A stretch of DNA of 40,162 nt from Sporichthya sp. (GTDB lineage: Bacteria; Actinomycetota; Actinomycetes; Sporichthyales; Sporichthyaceae). The stretch spans positions 1 through 40,162 of the forward strand of contig NZ_JACDFE010000009.1 in NCBI RefSeq assembly GCF_013815995.1, in the 5' to 3' direction. Under the pieces are notes generated by a model that was not told the origin of the DNA, ran no database searches, and saw nothing but the letters and a program-made list of their open reading frames with translations. The position numbers and the translations under genes are program-made. Shown in pieces: positions 26,202 to 35,561 of the stretch. How positions within the stretch are numbered: position 1 is the first letter of the stretch; each line of letters starts with the position of its first letter.

Positions 26202-27794
26202 TCAGGTCAGGTCGACCGCACGGGCCCAGTCGGCGTCGATGGCCTGGGCCAGCTCGTTCAGGACGTCGCCCGGGACGGCCGAGTCGACGGTGAGCGCGAC
26301 CAGGGCCTGCCCGCCCTTGGCGGTCCGGCCGACCTGCATGCCGGCGATGTTGACCCCGGCCTCGCCCAGCACCCGGCCGACCGTGCCGACCACACCGGGC
26401 CGGTCGGTGTACCGGAAGAACGCCAGGTGCTCGGCGACCTCGATGTCGATGTCGTAGCCGTCGATCTCGACGACCTTCTCGACCATGCGGCGGGCGCCGG
26501 ACAGGGTGCCGGAGACCGAGATGACCTCGCCGCTGGGCAGGGTGCCGCGCACGGTGATCAGGTTGCGGTAGTTGGGGCTCTCGGCGCTCGTGGTCAGGTG
26601 CACCTCGACGTTGCGCTCCTGCGCGAACAGCGGGGCGTTGACGTAGGAGACCGAGGCGTCCTCGGAGATGTCGGTGAACACGCCCTTGAGGGTCGCGAGC
26701 TCGAGCACCTTCACGTCGTGCTTGGTGATCTCGCCGCGGACCTCGACGTCGAGGCGGTCGGCGACGCCGCCGGCCAGCGCGGTGAAGATCCGGCCCAGCT
26801 TCTCGGCCAGCGGCAGGCCCGGGCGCACGTCCTCGGCGATGACCCCGCCCTGGACGTTGACCGCGTCCGGGACCAGGTCACCGGCCAGCGCCAGGCGCAC
26901 CGACTTGGCGACCGCGATGCCGGCCTTCTCCTGCGCCTCGTCCGTGCTCGCGCCCAGGTGCGGCAGCGCCACGACGTTGTCCAGCTCGAACATCGGGCTG
27001 TCGGTGCAGGGCTCCTTGGCGTAGACGTCGAGGCCGGCGCCGGCGACCCGGCCCTCCTTGAGGGCGGCGTAGAGCGCGGCCTCGTCGACGATCCCGCCGC
27101 GGGCGGCGTTGATGATGTGCACGGTCGGCTTGACCAGGCGCAGCTGGTCCTCGCCGATCAGACCCGAGGTCTCCGGGGTCTTGGGCAGGTGCACGGTGAT
27201 GAAGTCGGACTCGCGCAGCAGCTCGTCCAGGCCGACCAGACGGACACCCAACGCAGTGGCGCGGGCGGCCGGCACGTAGGGGTCGTAGGCGATCAGGGTG
27301 ACGTCGAACGCGGCCAGACGGGCGGCGACCAGGGCGCCGATCCGGCCGAGGCCGACCACGCCGACGGTCTTCTCCGCGACCTCGACGCCGGTGTACTTCG
27401 AGCGCTTCCACTGCCCCTGCTTGAGCGAGGCGTGGGCCGGCGAGATGTGGCGAGCGCTGGCCAGCAGCAGCGCGACCGCGAGCTCCGCGGCGGACGTGAT
27501 GTTGGACTGCGGGGCGTTGACGACCATGACGCCGGCCTTGGTGGCGGCGGCGACGTCGACGTTGTCGAGGCCGACGCCGGCGCGGGCGACCACGCGCAGC
27601 TTCTTGGCCGCGGCCAGGGCCTCGGCGTCCACCTTGGTGGCGGAGCGGATCAGAATCGCGTCGACGTCGGCGATCGCGGGCAGCAGCACCGCGCGGTCGG
27701 CACCGTCACAGTGGCGGATCTCGAAGTCGGGACCGAGGGCCTCGACGGTGGCGGGCGACAATTCCTCGGCGATCAGGACCACAGGCTTGGTCAC
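26202..27794 (-). CDS. serA: D-3-phosphoglycerate dehydrogenase
   Basis: A 530-residue enzyme that oxidises 3-phosphoglycerate to 3-phosphohydroxypyruvate, first step of serine synthesis. The NAD-binding GLGRIG is at 148-153, and the catalytic triad is Arg232 (NAARGG), Glu261 (YAKEP) and His279 (LPHLGAST). After the catalytic part comes the allosteric substrate-binding domain and a C-terminal ACT domain (LAFFRYTDRPGVVGTVGRVLGEAGVNIAGMQVGR), the long type-I form used by mycobacteria, often inhibited by serine. GAGGAA precedes its GTG start. The order ilvB-ilvN-ilvC-serA on one strand is conserved in actinobacteria. A hairpin after ilvC (27902-27934) probably makes it a separate unit. Confidence 0.97.
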   Translation of the reverse strand: MTKPVVLIAEELSPATVEALGPDFEIRHCDGADRAVLLPAIADVDAILIRSATKVDAEALAAAKKLRVVARAGVGLDNVDVAAATKAGVMVVNAPQSNITSAAELAVALLLASARHISPAHASLKQGQWKRSKYTGVEVAEKTVGVVGLGRIGALVAARLAAFDVTLIAYDPYVPAARATALGVRLVGLDELLRESDFITVHLPKTPETSGLIGEDQLRLVKPTVHIINAARGGIVDEAALYAALKEGRVAGAGLDVYAKEPCTDSPMFELDNVVALPHLGASTDEAQEKAGIAVAKSVRLALAGDLVPDAVNVQGGVIAEDVRPGLPLAEKLGRIFTALAGGVADRLDVEVRGEITKHDVKVLELATLKGVFTDISEDASVSYVNAPLFAQERNVEVHLTTSAESPNYRNLITVRGTLPSGEVISVSGTLSGARRMVEKVVEIDGYDIDIEVAEHLAFFRYTDRPGVVGTVGRVLGEAGVNIAGMQVGRTAKGGQALVALTVDSAVPGDVLNELAQAIDADWARAVDLT

Positions 27795-27901
27795 AGCACG
27801 TTCCTCACGACGATCGGAAGGCGGGGGCGCGTCGGTCGGAGCTCAACAGTGGAGCGACACGACACTGTGCCCGGGCGCGCAACATGAGTGTAACGAACGA
27901 C

Positions 27902-27934
27902 AACTCCCCGCCCGGACCGGCCGGGCGGGGAGTT
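27902..27934 (-). terminator. Strong stem-loop between ilvC and serA
   Basis: Arms at 27902-27915 and 27921-27934 form a perfect 14-bp GC-rich stem with a 5-base loop. On the minus strand it lies about 30 bases beyond the ilvC stop and is followed by a weak T-rich stretch. It probably ends the ilvBNC transcript. Confidence 0.75.
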
Positions 27935-27962
27935 TCGGTGACGCTTTGGTGACCTACAAGGG

Positions 27963-28970
<1,008 letters not shown>

Positions 28971-29046
28971 TCAAATCTCGCTGACGTCCGACCACATGTG
29001 GGCTACCGGACGCTATTGGTCGGACGTTGGCGAACAAACGGGTGGG

Positions 29047-29571
29047 TCAGGCGGTGCGCTCGACCGGGCGCAGGCTCCGGTCGGTGATGGAACGGGAGCC
29101 GCGACCGATCGCGACCATGCCGGACTGCACGAGCTCCTTGACCCCGAAGGGCTCGAGCATGCGCAGCAGGGCTTCGAGCTTGTCGGCGCTGCCGGTGGCC
29201 TCGATCGTCACCGCGTCCGTGGAGACGTCGATGACCTTCGCGCGGAAGAGCTGCACCGTCTCCAGCACGTGCGAGCGGTTCTCTGTGTCGGCCTTGACCT
29301 TGACCAGGACCAGCTCGCGCTGCACCGACGTGGCCGGCTCCAGCTCGACGATCTTGATGACGTTGATCAGCTTGTTCAGCTGCTTGGTCACCTGCTCGAG
29401 CGGCTTGTCCTCGACGTTGACCGCGATCGTCATCCGGGAGATCTCCGGGTGCTCGGTCGGGCCGACCGCGAGAGAGTCGATGTTGAACCCCCGCCGGGCG
29501 AACAGGCTCGCGATGCGCGCGAGCACACCCGGCTTGTTCTCGACCAGGACCGACAGCGTATGGATCGTCAT
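29047..29571 (-). CDS. ilvN: Acetolactate synthase small (regulatory) subunit
   Basis: A 174-residue regulatory subunit that binds valine through an N-terminal ACT domain (TLSVLVENKPGVLARIASLFARRGFNIDSLAVG, about residues 4-36) and activates IlvB. The C-terminal ALS_ss domain follows. ATG 29571 is chosen because it lies one base after the ilvB stop and gives the normal length; the longer frame overlaps ilvB. Translational coupling to ilvB is likely. Confidence 0.96.
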   Translation of the reverse strand: MTIHTLSVLVENKPGVLARIASLFARRGFNIDSLAVGPTEHPEISRMTIAVNVEDKPLEQVTKQLNKLINVIKIVELEPATSVQRELVLVKVKADTENRSHVLETVQLFRAKVIDVSTDAVTIEATGSADKLEALLRMLEPFGVKELVQSGMVAIGRGSRSITDRSLRPVERTA

Positions 29572-29572
29572 G

Positions 29573-31351
29573 TCAGCTTTCCTCTTCTTCGCTGCGGTCC
29601 CAGGTCGGGGCCAGGTCACGGGCGTACTTGATGTCGTCGTTGCTGGTGCCGGCGGCGACCATCGGCCACACCATGGCGTCGGCGTGCACCACGAAGTCGA
29701 TGACGACGGGGACGTCGTTGATCTCCAACGCCTTGCGGATCGTGGCGTCGACGTCCTCGGCCTTCTCGCAGCGCAGGCCCACGCAGCCGTAGGCGTCGGC
29801 GAGCTTGACGAAGTCCGGGATCCGCTTGGACTGCAGGTCGGTGTTGGAGTAGCGGCTGTTGTAGAACAGCGTCTGCCACTGCCGCACCATGCCGAGGTTG
29901 CCGTTGTTGATGACGGCGATCTTGATCGGGATGCCGTTGATGGCGCAGGTGGCCAGCTCCTGGTTCGTCATCTGGAAGCAGCCGTCGCCGTCGATCCCCC
30001 AGACGACCGCCTCGGGGCGGCCGGCCTTGGCCCCCATCGCCGCGGGCACGCAGTAGCCCATGGTGCCGAGGCCGCCGGAGTTGAACCAGGTGTCCGGCTT
30101 CTCGTACTTCACGAACTGCGCGGCCCACATCTGGTGCTGGCCGACACCGGCGCAGTACAGCGCGTCCGGCCCGGAGATGGCGCCGATCCGCTCGATCACG
30201 TACTGCGGGGAGAGCGAACCGTCCTCGAACGTGTCGTAGCCCAGCGGGTAGCGCGCGCGCAGGTCGGAGACCTGGGCCCACCAGTCCGCGTAGTCGCCCT
30301 TACGGCCGGCCTCGTGCTCGGCCTGCAGCGCGACGATCAGGTCGGCGATGACCTCACGCGCGTCGCCGACGATCGGCACGTCCGCGTGGCGGTTCTTGCC
30401 GATCTCGGCCGGGTCGATGTCGGCGTGGATGACCTTGGCCCCGGGCGCGAAGGAGGGCAGGTGACCGGTGACGCGGTCGTCGAAGCGGGCGCCGAGGCAG
30501 ATCAGCAGGTCCGACTTCTGCAGCGCGCCGACCGCCGAGACGCAGCCGTGCATGCCGGGCATGCCCAGGTGCAGGTCGTGGCTGTCCGGGAAGGCGCCGC
30601 GCGCCATCAGGGTGGTGACCACCGGGATGCCGGTCAGCTCGGCCAGCACCTTGAGTTCCGCGGACGCCTTGGCCTTGATGACACCGCCGCCGACGTAGAG
30701 GACGGGGCGCTTGGCCTCGATGATCAGCTTCGCGGCCTCGCGCACCTGCTTGGCGTGCGGCCGGGTCACCGGGCGGTAGCCCGGCAGGTCCATGCTCTCC
30801 GGCCAGGTGAAGCTGGTCATCGCCTGCAGGGCGTCCTTGGCGACGTCGACCAGGACCGGACCGGGACGGCCGGTGGAGGCGATGTGGAAGGCCTCCGCGA
30901 CCGCCCGCGGGATCTCGGCCGGGTCGGTCACCAGGTAGTTGTGCTTGGTGATCGGCATCGTGATGCCGCGGATGTCGGCCTCCTGGAAGGCGTCCGACCC
31001 GATCGCGCCGCTCGGGACCTGGCCGGTGATCGCCACGATCGGCACCGAGTCCATGTAGGCGTCCGCGATCGCCGTGACCAGGTTGGTCGCGCCCGGTCCG
31101 GAGGTGGCCATGCAGACCCCGACCTTGCCGGTGGCCATCGCGTAGCCCTGGGCGGCGTGCCCGGCGCCCTGCTCGTGGCGGACCAGGATGTGCCGGATCG
31201 ACGAGTCGAACAGGGGGTCATAGGCCGGCAGGATCGCCCCGCCCGGGATGCCGAAGATGATCTCGACCCCCGCGGCCTCCAGCGAGCGGATGAGCGACTG
31301 GGCTCCGGTCAGCTGCGCAACGGGGGCTTGCGACGGGTGCGGATCAGACAT
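29573..31351 (-). CDS. ilvB: Acetolactate synthase large (catalytic) subunit
   Basis: A 592-residue ThDP-dependent enzyme that joins two pyruvates, or pyruvate and 2-oxobutyrate. The catalytic Glu60 lies in [15 protein letters not shown], and the ThDP/Mg motif spans [31 protein letters not shown]. The FAD-binding middle domain includes [16 protein letters not shown]. Length is normal. It is the first structural gene of ilvB-ilvN-ilvC and is preceded by a leader ORF and terminator (31412-31518), so its expression is probably set by attenuation. Confidence 0.97.
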   Translation of the reverse strand: MSDPHPSQAPVAQLTGAQSLIRSLEAAGVEIIFGIPGGAILPAYDPLFDSSIRHILVRHEQGAGHAAQGYAMATGKVGVCMATSGPGATNLVTAIADAYMDSVPIVAITGQVPSGAIGSDAFQEADIRGITMPITKHNYLVTDPAEIPRAVAEAFHIASTGRPGPVLVDVAKDALQAMTSFTWPESMDLPGYRPVTRPHAKQVREAAKLIIEAKRPVLYVGGGVIKAKASAELKVLAELTGIPVVTTLMARGAFPDSHDLHLGMPGMHGCVSAVGALQKSDLLICLGARFDDRVTGHLPSFAPGAKVIHADIDPAEIGKNRHADVPIVGDAREVIADLIVALQAEHEAGRKGDYADWWAQVSDLRARYPLGYDTFEDGSLSPQYVIERIGAISGPDALYCAGVGQHQMWAAQFVKYEKPDTWFNSGGLGTMGYCVPAAMGAKAGRPEAVVWGIDGDGCFQMTNQELATCAINGIPIKIAVINNGNLGMVRQWQTLFYNSRYSNTDLQSKRIPDFVKLADAYGCVGLRCEKAEDVDATIRKALEINDVPVVIDFVVHADAMVWPMVAAGTSNDDIKYARDLAPTWDRSEEEES

Positions 31352-31411
31352 CGGGGTTCTCTTCTCGTGTGCGTTCGTGGCTGTTCAGTGCGGAATTCAG
31401 CGCGGGGAAAC

Positions 31412-31486
31412 AAAAAACCCCCCGAGCCCGGAGCGGGCCTAACGGAGGGTGGCGTGCACGGCTGAGTCAGAACTCAGGCGGCACGC
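31412..31486 (-). promoter_or_regulatory. ilvB transcription attenuator
   Basis: The RNA read on the minus strand first forms a pause hairpin (31452-31486: GCGTGC/GCACGC outside, CTGAGT/ACTCAG inside) whose 5' arm overlaps the end of the leader ORF. A terminator follows (31417-31450: ACCCTCCG/CGGGGGGT with an inner GCCCG/CGGGC stem), ending in six U and GUUU. This is the layout of actinobacterial ilvB attenuators. I could not identify the antiterminator pairing by eye. Confidence 0.8.
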
Positions 31487-31518
31487 TCGACGAGTACTAC
31501 GGTCATGGGCAGACACAT
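31474..31518 (-). CDS. ilvB leader peptide (MCLPMTVVLVERAA)
   Basis: A 14-codon ORF from ATG 31518 to TGA 31474, rich in branched-chain codons (Val-Val-Leu-Val). A second in-frame ATG at 31506 would give MTVVLVERAA. No Shine-Dalgarno is present; the first ATG falls where transcription should start from the promoter at 31525-31553, so translation is probably leaderless. Stalling at the Val/Leu codons would sense charged tRNA supply. Confidence 0.75.
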   Translation of the reverse strand: MCLPMTVVLVERAA

Positions 31519-31524
31519 GAACGA

Positions 31525-31553
31525 ACCGTCGCCGATCGGCTGCGCGGTGTCAA
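31525..31553 (-). promoter_or_regulatory. Predicted ilvB promoter
   Basis: Consensus TTGACA (-35, 31548-31553), 17-base spacer, GACGGT (-10, 31525-31530, with the conserved A2 and T6), then 6 bases to the first leader ATG at 31518. Confidence 0.65.
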
Positions 31554-31631
31554 GTTGGGTACTCCGCCGGTCCAGAATGCGAGATGGGCACTCCTAGGGT
31601 CGAAACAGCGTTGGTGGGGCAGGGAGTGCAG

Positions 31632-32813
31632 ATGGCGAACAGATGGATCCACGGCGCGCTGGTCGGAGCGGTGGCGCTCGGGCCGGTCGGCTGCGGGGAC
31701 GCCGACGGGGAATCGGATCCCCAGTACGAGGTCTCGCTCACTGAGCTTGACTCCTCGGGCCGGCCGGTGGTCCGCACTCCTGGCCCCCAGGAAGTCGTCG
31801 AGGCCCGCGATCCGACCAACCTCGGCGTGCGGTCGGCGCCAGTCCGCGTCGCCTCCACGATCGCCACCGGGCTGGAGTCGCCCTGGGGCCTGGCCTTCCT
31901 GCCGACCGGCGGGGCGCTGGTCTCCGAGCGGGACACCGGCGAGATCAAGCTGATCGACGCCGCCGGCAACGACTCCACGGTCGCCACCGTCCCGGGCGTC
32001 GAGCACGGCGGCGAAGGCGGCCTGCTCGGCATCGCGGTCGGCCCGAACTTCACCGACAAGCCGGAGTTGTACGCCTACTTCACTGCCGCGGCCGGCAACC
32101 AGATCGTGCGGATGGACTACTCCGAGACCGGTCTCGGCAAGCCGGAGGTGCTGGTCGACGGGATCGAGAAGTCCGGGATCCACAACGGCGGTCGGCTGGT
32201 GTTCGGCCCGGACGGGATGCTCTACGCCTCCACCGGTGACGCCAGCGACAAGCCGAAGTCGCAGGACAAGACCAGCTTGAACGGCAAGATCCTGCGGATG
32301 ACCCCGGACGGGAAGCCCGCGCCGGGCAACCCCGACCCTGCTTCGCTGGTCTGGTCCTATGGCCACCGCAACGTCCAGGGCCTGGCCTTCGACGGCGATC
32401 AGCTCTGGGCCTCCGAGTTCGGGCAGAACTCCTTCGACGAGCTGAATCGGATCGAGGCCGGCGACAACTACGGCTGGCCCGAGGTCGAGGGCGACGAGGG
32501 TGGGGACGAGTTCACCCGGCCGCAGCGGGTCTGGGCCACCGAGGACGCCTCCCCCAGCGGGATCGCGATCGCGGGCGGTTCGGTGTGGATGTGCGCCCTG
32601 CGTGGCGAGCGCCTCTGGCAGATCCCGCTGAACAACTCCGGGGCCGGCAGCGGGACCGGTGAGCCGGTCGCCTGGTTCGAAGGCGACTACGGACGGTTAC
32701 GCACCGTGGCGCTGGCCCCGGACGGCACGCTGTGGCTGATCACTAGCAACACCGACGGCCGCGGCGACGAGAAGAACGGCGACGACCGGATCCTGCGCGT
32801 GAGGATCAGCTGA
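31632..32813 (+). CDS. PQQ-dependent sugar dehydrogenase family (glucose/sorbosone type) exported protein
   Basis: A 393-residue six-bladed beta-propeller of the glucose/sorbosone dehydrogenase family, which oxidises sugars with PQQ in known members. Blocks are GLESPWGLAFLPTGGALVSERDTGEI, HNGGRLVFGPDGMLYASTGDA, GKILRMTPDG, YGHRNVQGLAF and FGQNSFDELNRIEAGDNYGWPEVEG. An N-terminal hydrophobic stretch ending PVGCGD suggests export and possibly a lipid-modified Cys, but Pro at -3 makes the lipobox weak. The start ATG 31632 is preceded by GGGAG; longer in-frame starts exist. It diverges from the ilvB leader. PQQ dependence is unproven; many actinobacterial homologues have no known substrate. Confidence 0.87.
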   Translation: MANRWIHGALVGAVALGPVGCGDADGESDPQYEVSLTELDSSGRPVVRTPGPQEVVEARDPTNLGVRSAPVRVASTIATGLESPWGLAFLPTGGALVSERDTGEIKLIDAAGNDSTVATVPGVEHGGEGGLLGIAVGPNFTDKPELYAYFTAAAGNQIVRMDYSETGLGKPEVLVDGIEKSGIHNGGRLVFGPDGMLYASTGDASDKPKSQDKTSLNGKILRMTPDGKPAPGNPDPASLVWSYGHRNVQGLAFDGDQLWASEFGQNSFDELNRIEAGDNYGWPEVEGDEGGDEFTRPQRVWATEDASPSGIAIAGGSVWMCALRGERLWQIPLNNSGAGSGTGEPVAWFEGDYGRLRTVALAPDGTLWLITSNTDGRGDEKNGDDRILRVRIS

Positions 32814-33234
32814 GCCGCACGGCACCCCACAGCCGCATCTTCTGCAGCGTTGCGCGCCCTTCGAGGCGCCGCGATAGGCGCGCCAGGCAGCGCAAGATGG
32901 GTGGTTGTGGGCGTTAAACGCAGAGGGCGAGCACGGGATACGTACCGACCGCCTGGCGGGGCGCCCCGATCGGATCCCCTCCGATCCCGACCGTTGCATC
33001 GGTACCCATCATCGTGCTCGCTCCTCGGCGAGCAGAGCTGCGCGTAGTCCCCTCCACCACAGGCAGTTCTGAGCGCTCGCTGGGGCTTGGACGCACGGAA
33101 ATCCGAGCCGGTTCCCTGTCCGGCGTCGATTTGGGGAGAAATCTCGGGAGATGGCCGATCCGGGCGAACGTTTTCCGCCCTTCCGCCGTCCTCGGTCCGG
33201 AAGCGCTGCACAAGCGCCAGGGGCTGGAGGGCAC
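32814..33234 (+). other. Non-coding stretch before beta-propeller gene
   Basis: 421 bases without a supported gene. I see two small stem-loops: GATCGGA/TCCGATC (32968-32986) and TGCTCGC/GCGAGCA (33015-33034). No convincing riboswitch, tRNA or promoter consensus was recognised. A good GGAGGG precedes the next ATG. Confidence 0.5.
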
Positions 33235-35484
33235 ATGAGCGTCCACGATCCGAGTCACGCGACGAGCAATCGGCGGCGGCGGCGCTGGCCGGCCCTGGTG
33301 GTCGGAACCGGGATCGTGGGCGCGGCCACGCTCACCCTGACCCTGCTGAACCCGCTGGGGAGCTCCTCCGCCGCGGCCGGCGAGCTCACCGCGTTCGACG
33401 ATTGCGACGCCCTCGCCAAGCACATGAGCGGGCTCGCCATGGACCGGATCCTGGACTCGCGCCGGGACTACGACGAATACGGCCCCGAGGTGCAGGCCGA
33501 CTCCGGCGGGTCGGGTGACCGAGCGGTCCCGCCGATGCCCCCGATGGACGCCCCGCAGGGCGGCACTACCACCGGCTCGGCCGGATCGACGGGCGCCGGC
33601 ACGGCCGGGAGGGACACCGCCGCCGAGGCCGGCGGGATGGCGGACTCGAGCGAGGGCACCGCGACCGGGGCGGCGCCGGCGCCCGCAGTCGCCAGCGGCG
33701 AGACGTCCAAGTCGGGCTCTTCCGCGTCCGACGCGGTCGGCAACTCCGCTTCCGGCACCAACACCCAGGAGGCCGGCGTCGACGAGGCCGACCTCGCCAA
33801 GACCGATGGCCGCCTGCTCGTCACCGCCCGCGACAACCGCCTGGTCGTGATGGACGTGTCCGGCCGGACCCCGAAGGCCCGCGGTTCGGTCCTCCTGACC
33901 GGCCAGCGCCCGCTCGAGCTGCTGCTCGCGGGCGATCGCGCGATCGTGATCGGCACCGCCGACACCCGCCAGCGCTACCTCGAGGACGAGGCGAGCGCGG
34001 ACGGCCGCGGCGCCTCGGAGCTGACCACGCTCTCCGTCATCGACCTCTCGAACCCGGACCGCCCCGTCGTGGTCAGCACGCAGGAGGTCACGGCCCGCTA
34101 CCTCTCCGCGCGGATGACCGGCGACACCGTCCGCCTCGTGCTCTCCAGCACGCCGGACGTGCTGCGCACCTTCAACTCAGGCTGGTCCAACCGGAAGTAC
34201 TTCGACCCGCGCTACGACCGCGGCTCGACCTTCGACGACGACACCTTCATCGACGACGCCCGCGTGCGCCTCGCCCGGATCCCCGGCGAGGACTGGCTGC
34301 CGATGGTCCGCGACGTGGACCGCAAGGCCCGCACCGCGAGCGAGACCCCGCTGCTGGACTGCTCCGACGTCAGCTACCCGGTGGCCGACTCCGGGATGGA
34401 CCTGCTCACCGTGCTCTCGATCGACACCGGTCTGACCGACTCGCTCGAGCGGGCCGCCGCGACCGCGCTGGTCGGCAGCGGCGACCTGGTCTACGCAACC
34501 CAGGACAAGCTGTTCGTCGCGACTACCGACGGCGGCTGGAACGACGCCCCGATCGCCCAGTTCGGCGCGCGTCGCAACGGCGGCGTCAGCACCCGCGTGC
34601 ACTCCTTCGACATCACCGGTGGCGACGCCGAGTACCTGGCCTCCGGCCGGGTCGACGGCTACCTCTACGGCCGCTGGGCGATGTCGGAGAAGGACGGCCT
34701 GCTGCGCATGGTCACCACGACCACCGCGCCGTGGAACCGCGGTGGCGGCGCCAGCCAGACCGGCGTGGTGGTTCTGGACACTGCCGGCAAGCGGATGCGC
34801 GAGATCGGCCGCGTCGACGGCATGGGCTTCACCGAGACGGTGCGCGCCGTGCGCTGGTTCGACGACGTCGCGGCGATCGTGACGTTCCGTCAGACCGACC
34901 CGCTCTACCTGGTGGACCTGTCCCGCCCAGAGAGCCCGCGGGTCCGCGGCGAGCTGGAGATCCCCGGCTATTCGGCCTACCTGCACCCGATCGGCGACCA
35001 CCGCCTCCTCGGCATCGGCCAGGACTCCGGCCTGCAGGTCTCGAACTTCGACATCCTCGACCTGGCCGACCCGCAGCGCACCGACGTCCTCAGCTTCGGC
35101 CGCGGGACCTCCTCCCCCGTCGAGAACGACCCGCGCGGGTTCGTCTACCTGCCGAGCCGCTCCCTCGCGGTGCTGCCGGTGTTCTCGAACGGGGACTCGC
35201 TCGGCTTCCAGTGCCCGCCGAACGCGAACTGCGCCATGCCGTCGATGCCGATGCGCGACGGGAGCTACACCCCAAGGGCCGAGGCCGACAACGGTCTCGT
35301 GGCCGTGCGCGTCACGGAGGACGGCAAGCTGAAGAAGGTCGCGTCCTGGTCCGACACCGACGGCCGGCGCGTCATCAAGCTGATCCCGCTCGCCGACGGC
35401 CGGATCGTGGCACTGGACTACCAAGGCGTGCGGATCTTCGACGCGGAATCCCTCCAGCTGTTCGGCTCGGCCATGTACCGGTAG
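33235..35484 (+). CDS. Exported beta-propeller domain protein, copy 1
   Basis: A 749-residue protein from ATG 33235 with GGAGGG upstream. An RRRRR basic start and hydrophobic segment (about 19-40) form a signal peptide or membrane anchor. A Gly/Ser/Ala-rich linker (about 90-172) leads to GTNTQEAGVDEADLAKTDG (174-192), hallmark of the secreted beta-propeller family distantly related to WD-40 repeats (Beta_propel). The propeller contains RQTDPLYLVDL and GYSAYLHPIGDHRLLGIGQD. Cysteines at DCD (Cys57), LLDCSD and CPPNANC may form disulfides. It is followed after 77 bases by a paralogue. Function is unknown; a cell-surface role is likely. The long linker is the main difference from copy 2. Confidence 0.88.
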   Translation: MSVHDPSHATSNRRRRRWPALVVGTGIVGAATLTLTLLNPLGSSSAAAGELTAFDDCDALAKHMSGLAMDRILDSRRDYDEYGPEVQADSGGSGDRAVPPMPPMDAPQGGTTTGSAGSTGAGTAGRDTAAEAGGMADSSEGTATGAAPAPAVASGETSKSGSSASDAVGNSASGTNTQEAGVDEADLAKTDGRLLVTARDNRLVVMDVSGRTPKARGSVLLTGQRPLELLLAGDRAIVIGTADTRQRYLEDEASADGRGASELTTLSVIDLSNPDRPVVVSTQEVTARYLSARMTGDTVRLVLSSTPDVLRTFNSGWSNRKYFDPRYDRGSTFDDDTFIDDARVRLARIPGEDWLPMVRDVDRKARTASETPLLDCSDVSYPVADSGMDLLTVLSIDTGLTDSLERAAATALVGSGDLVYATQDKLFVATTDGGWNDAPIAQFGARRNGGVSTRVHSFDITGGDAEYLASGRVDGYLYGRWAMSEKDGLLRMVTTTTAPWNRGGGASQTGVVVLDTAGKRMREIGRVDGMGFTETVRAVRWFDDVAAIVTFRQTDPLYLVDLSRPESPRVRGELEIPGYSAYLHPIGDHRLLGIGQDSGLQVSNFDILDLADPQRTDVLSFGRGTSSPVENDPRGFVYLPSRSLAVLPVFSNGDSLGFQCPPNANCAMPSMPMRDGSYTPRAEADNGLVAVRVTEDGKLKKVASWSDTDGRRVIKLIPLADGRIVALDYQGVRIFDAESLQLFGSAMYR

Positions 35485-35561
35485 GCGAGCCACTGCACCA
35501 AGAACCGACCAACCCGGGCTGCACCCCCGGCAAAACGACACACACTGAGACGGTGGCGGAC

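Noticed and set aside
29027-31465. 812-residue open frame opposite ilvN and ilvB
   Set aside because: Antisense shadow of two unmistakable genes; composition is low-complexity and no start signal is seen.
33151-33234. Longer N-terminus of the first beta-propeller protein (ATG 33151)
   Set aside because: A strong GGAGGG lies before ATG 33235, and the extra residues would precede a normal signal peptide.
34731-35561. Long in-frame N-terminal extension of the second beta-propeller gene
   Set aside because: It overlaps copy 1 in another frame; the signal peptide begins at 35562.
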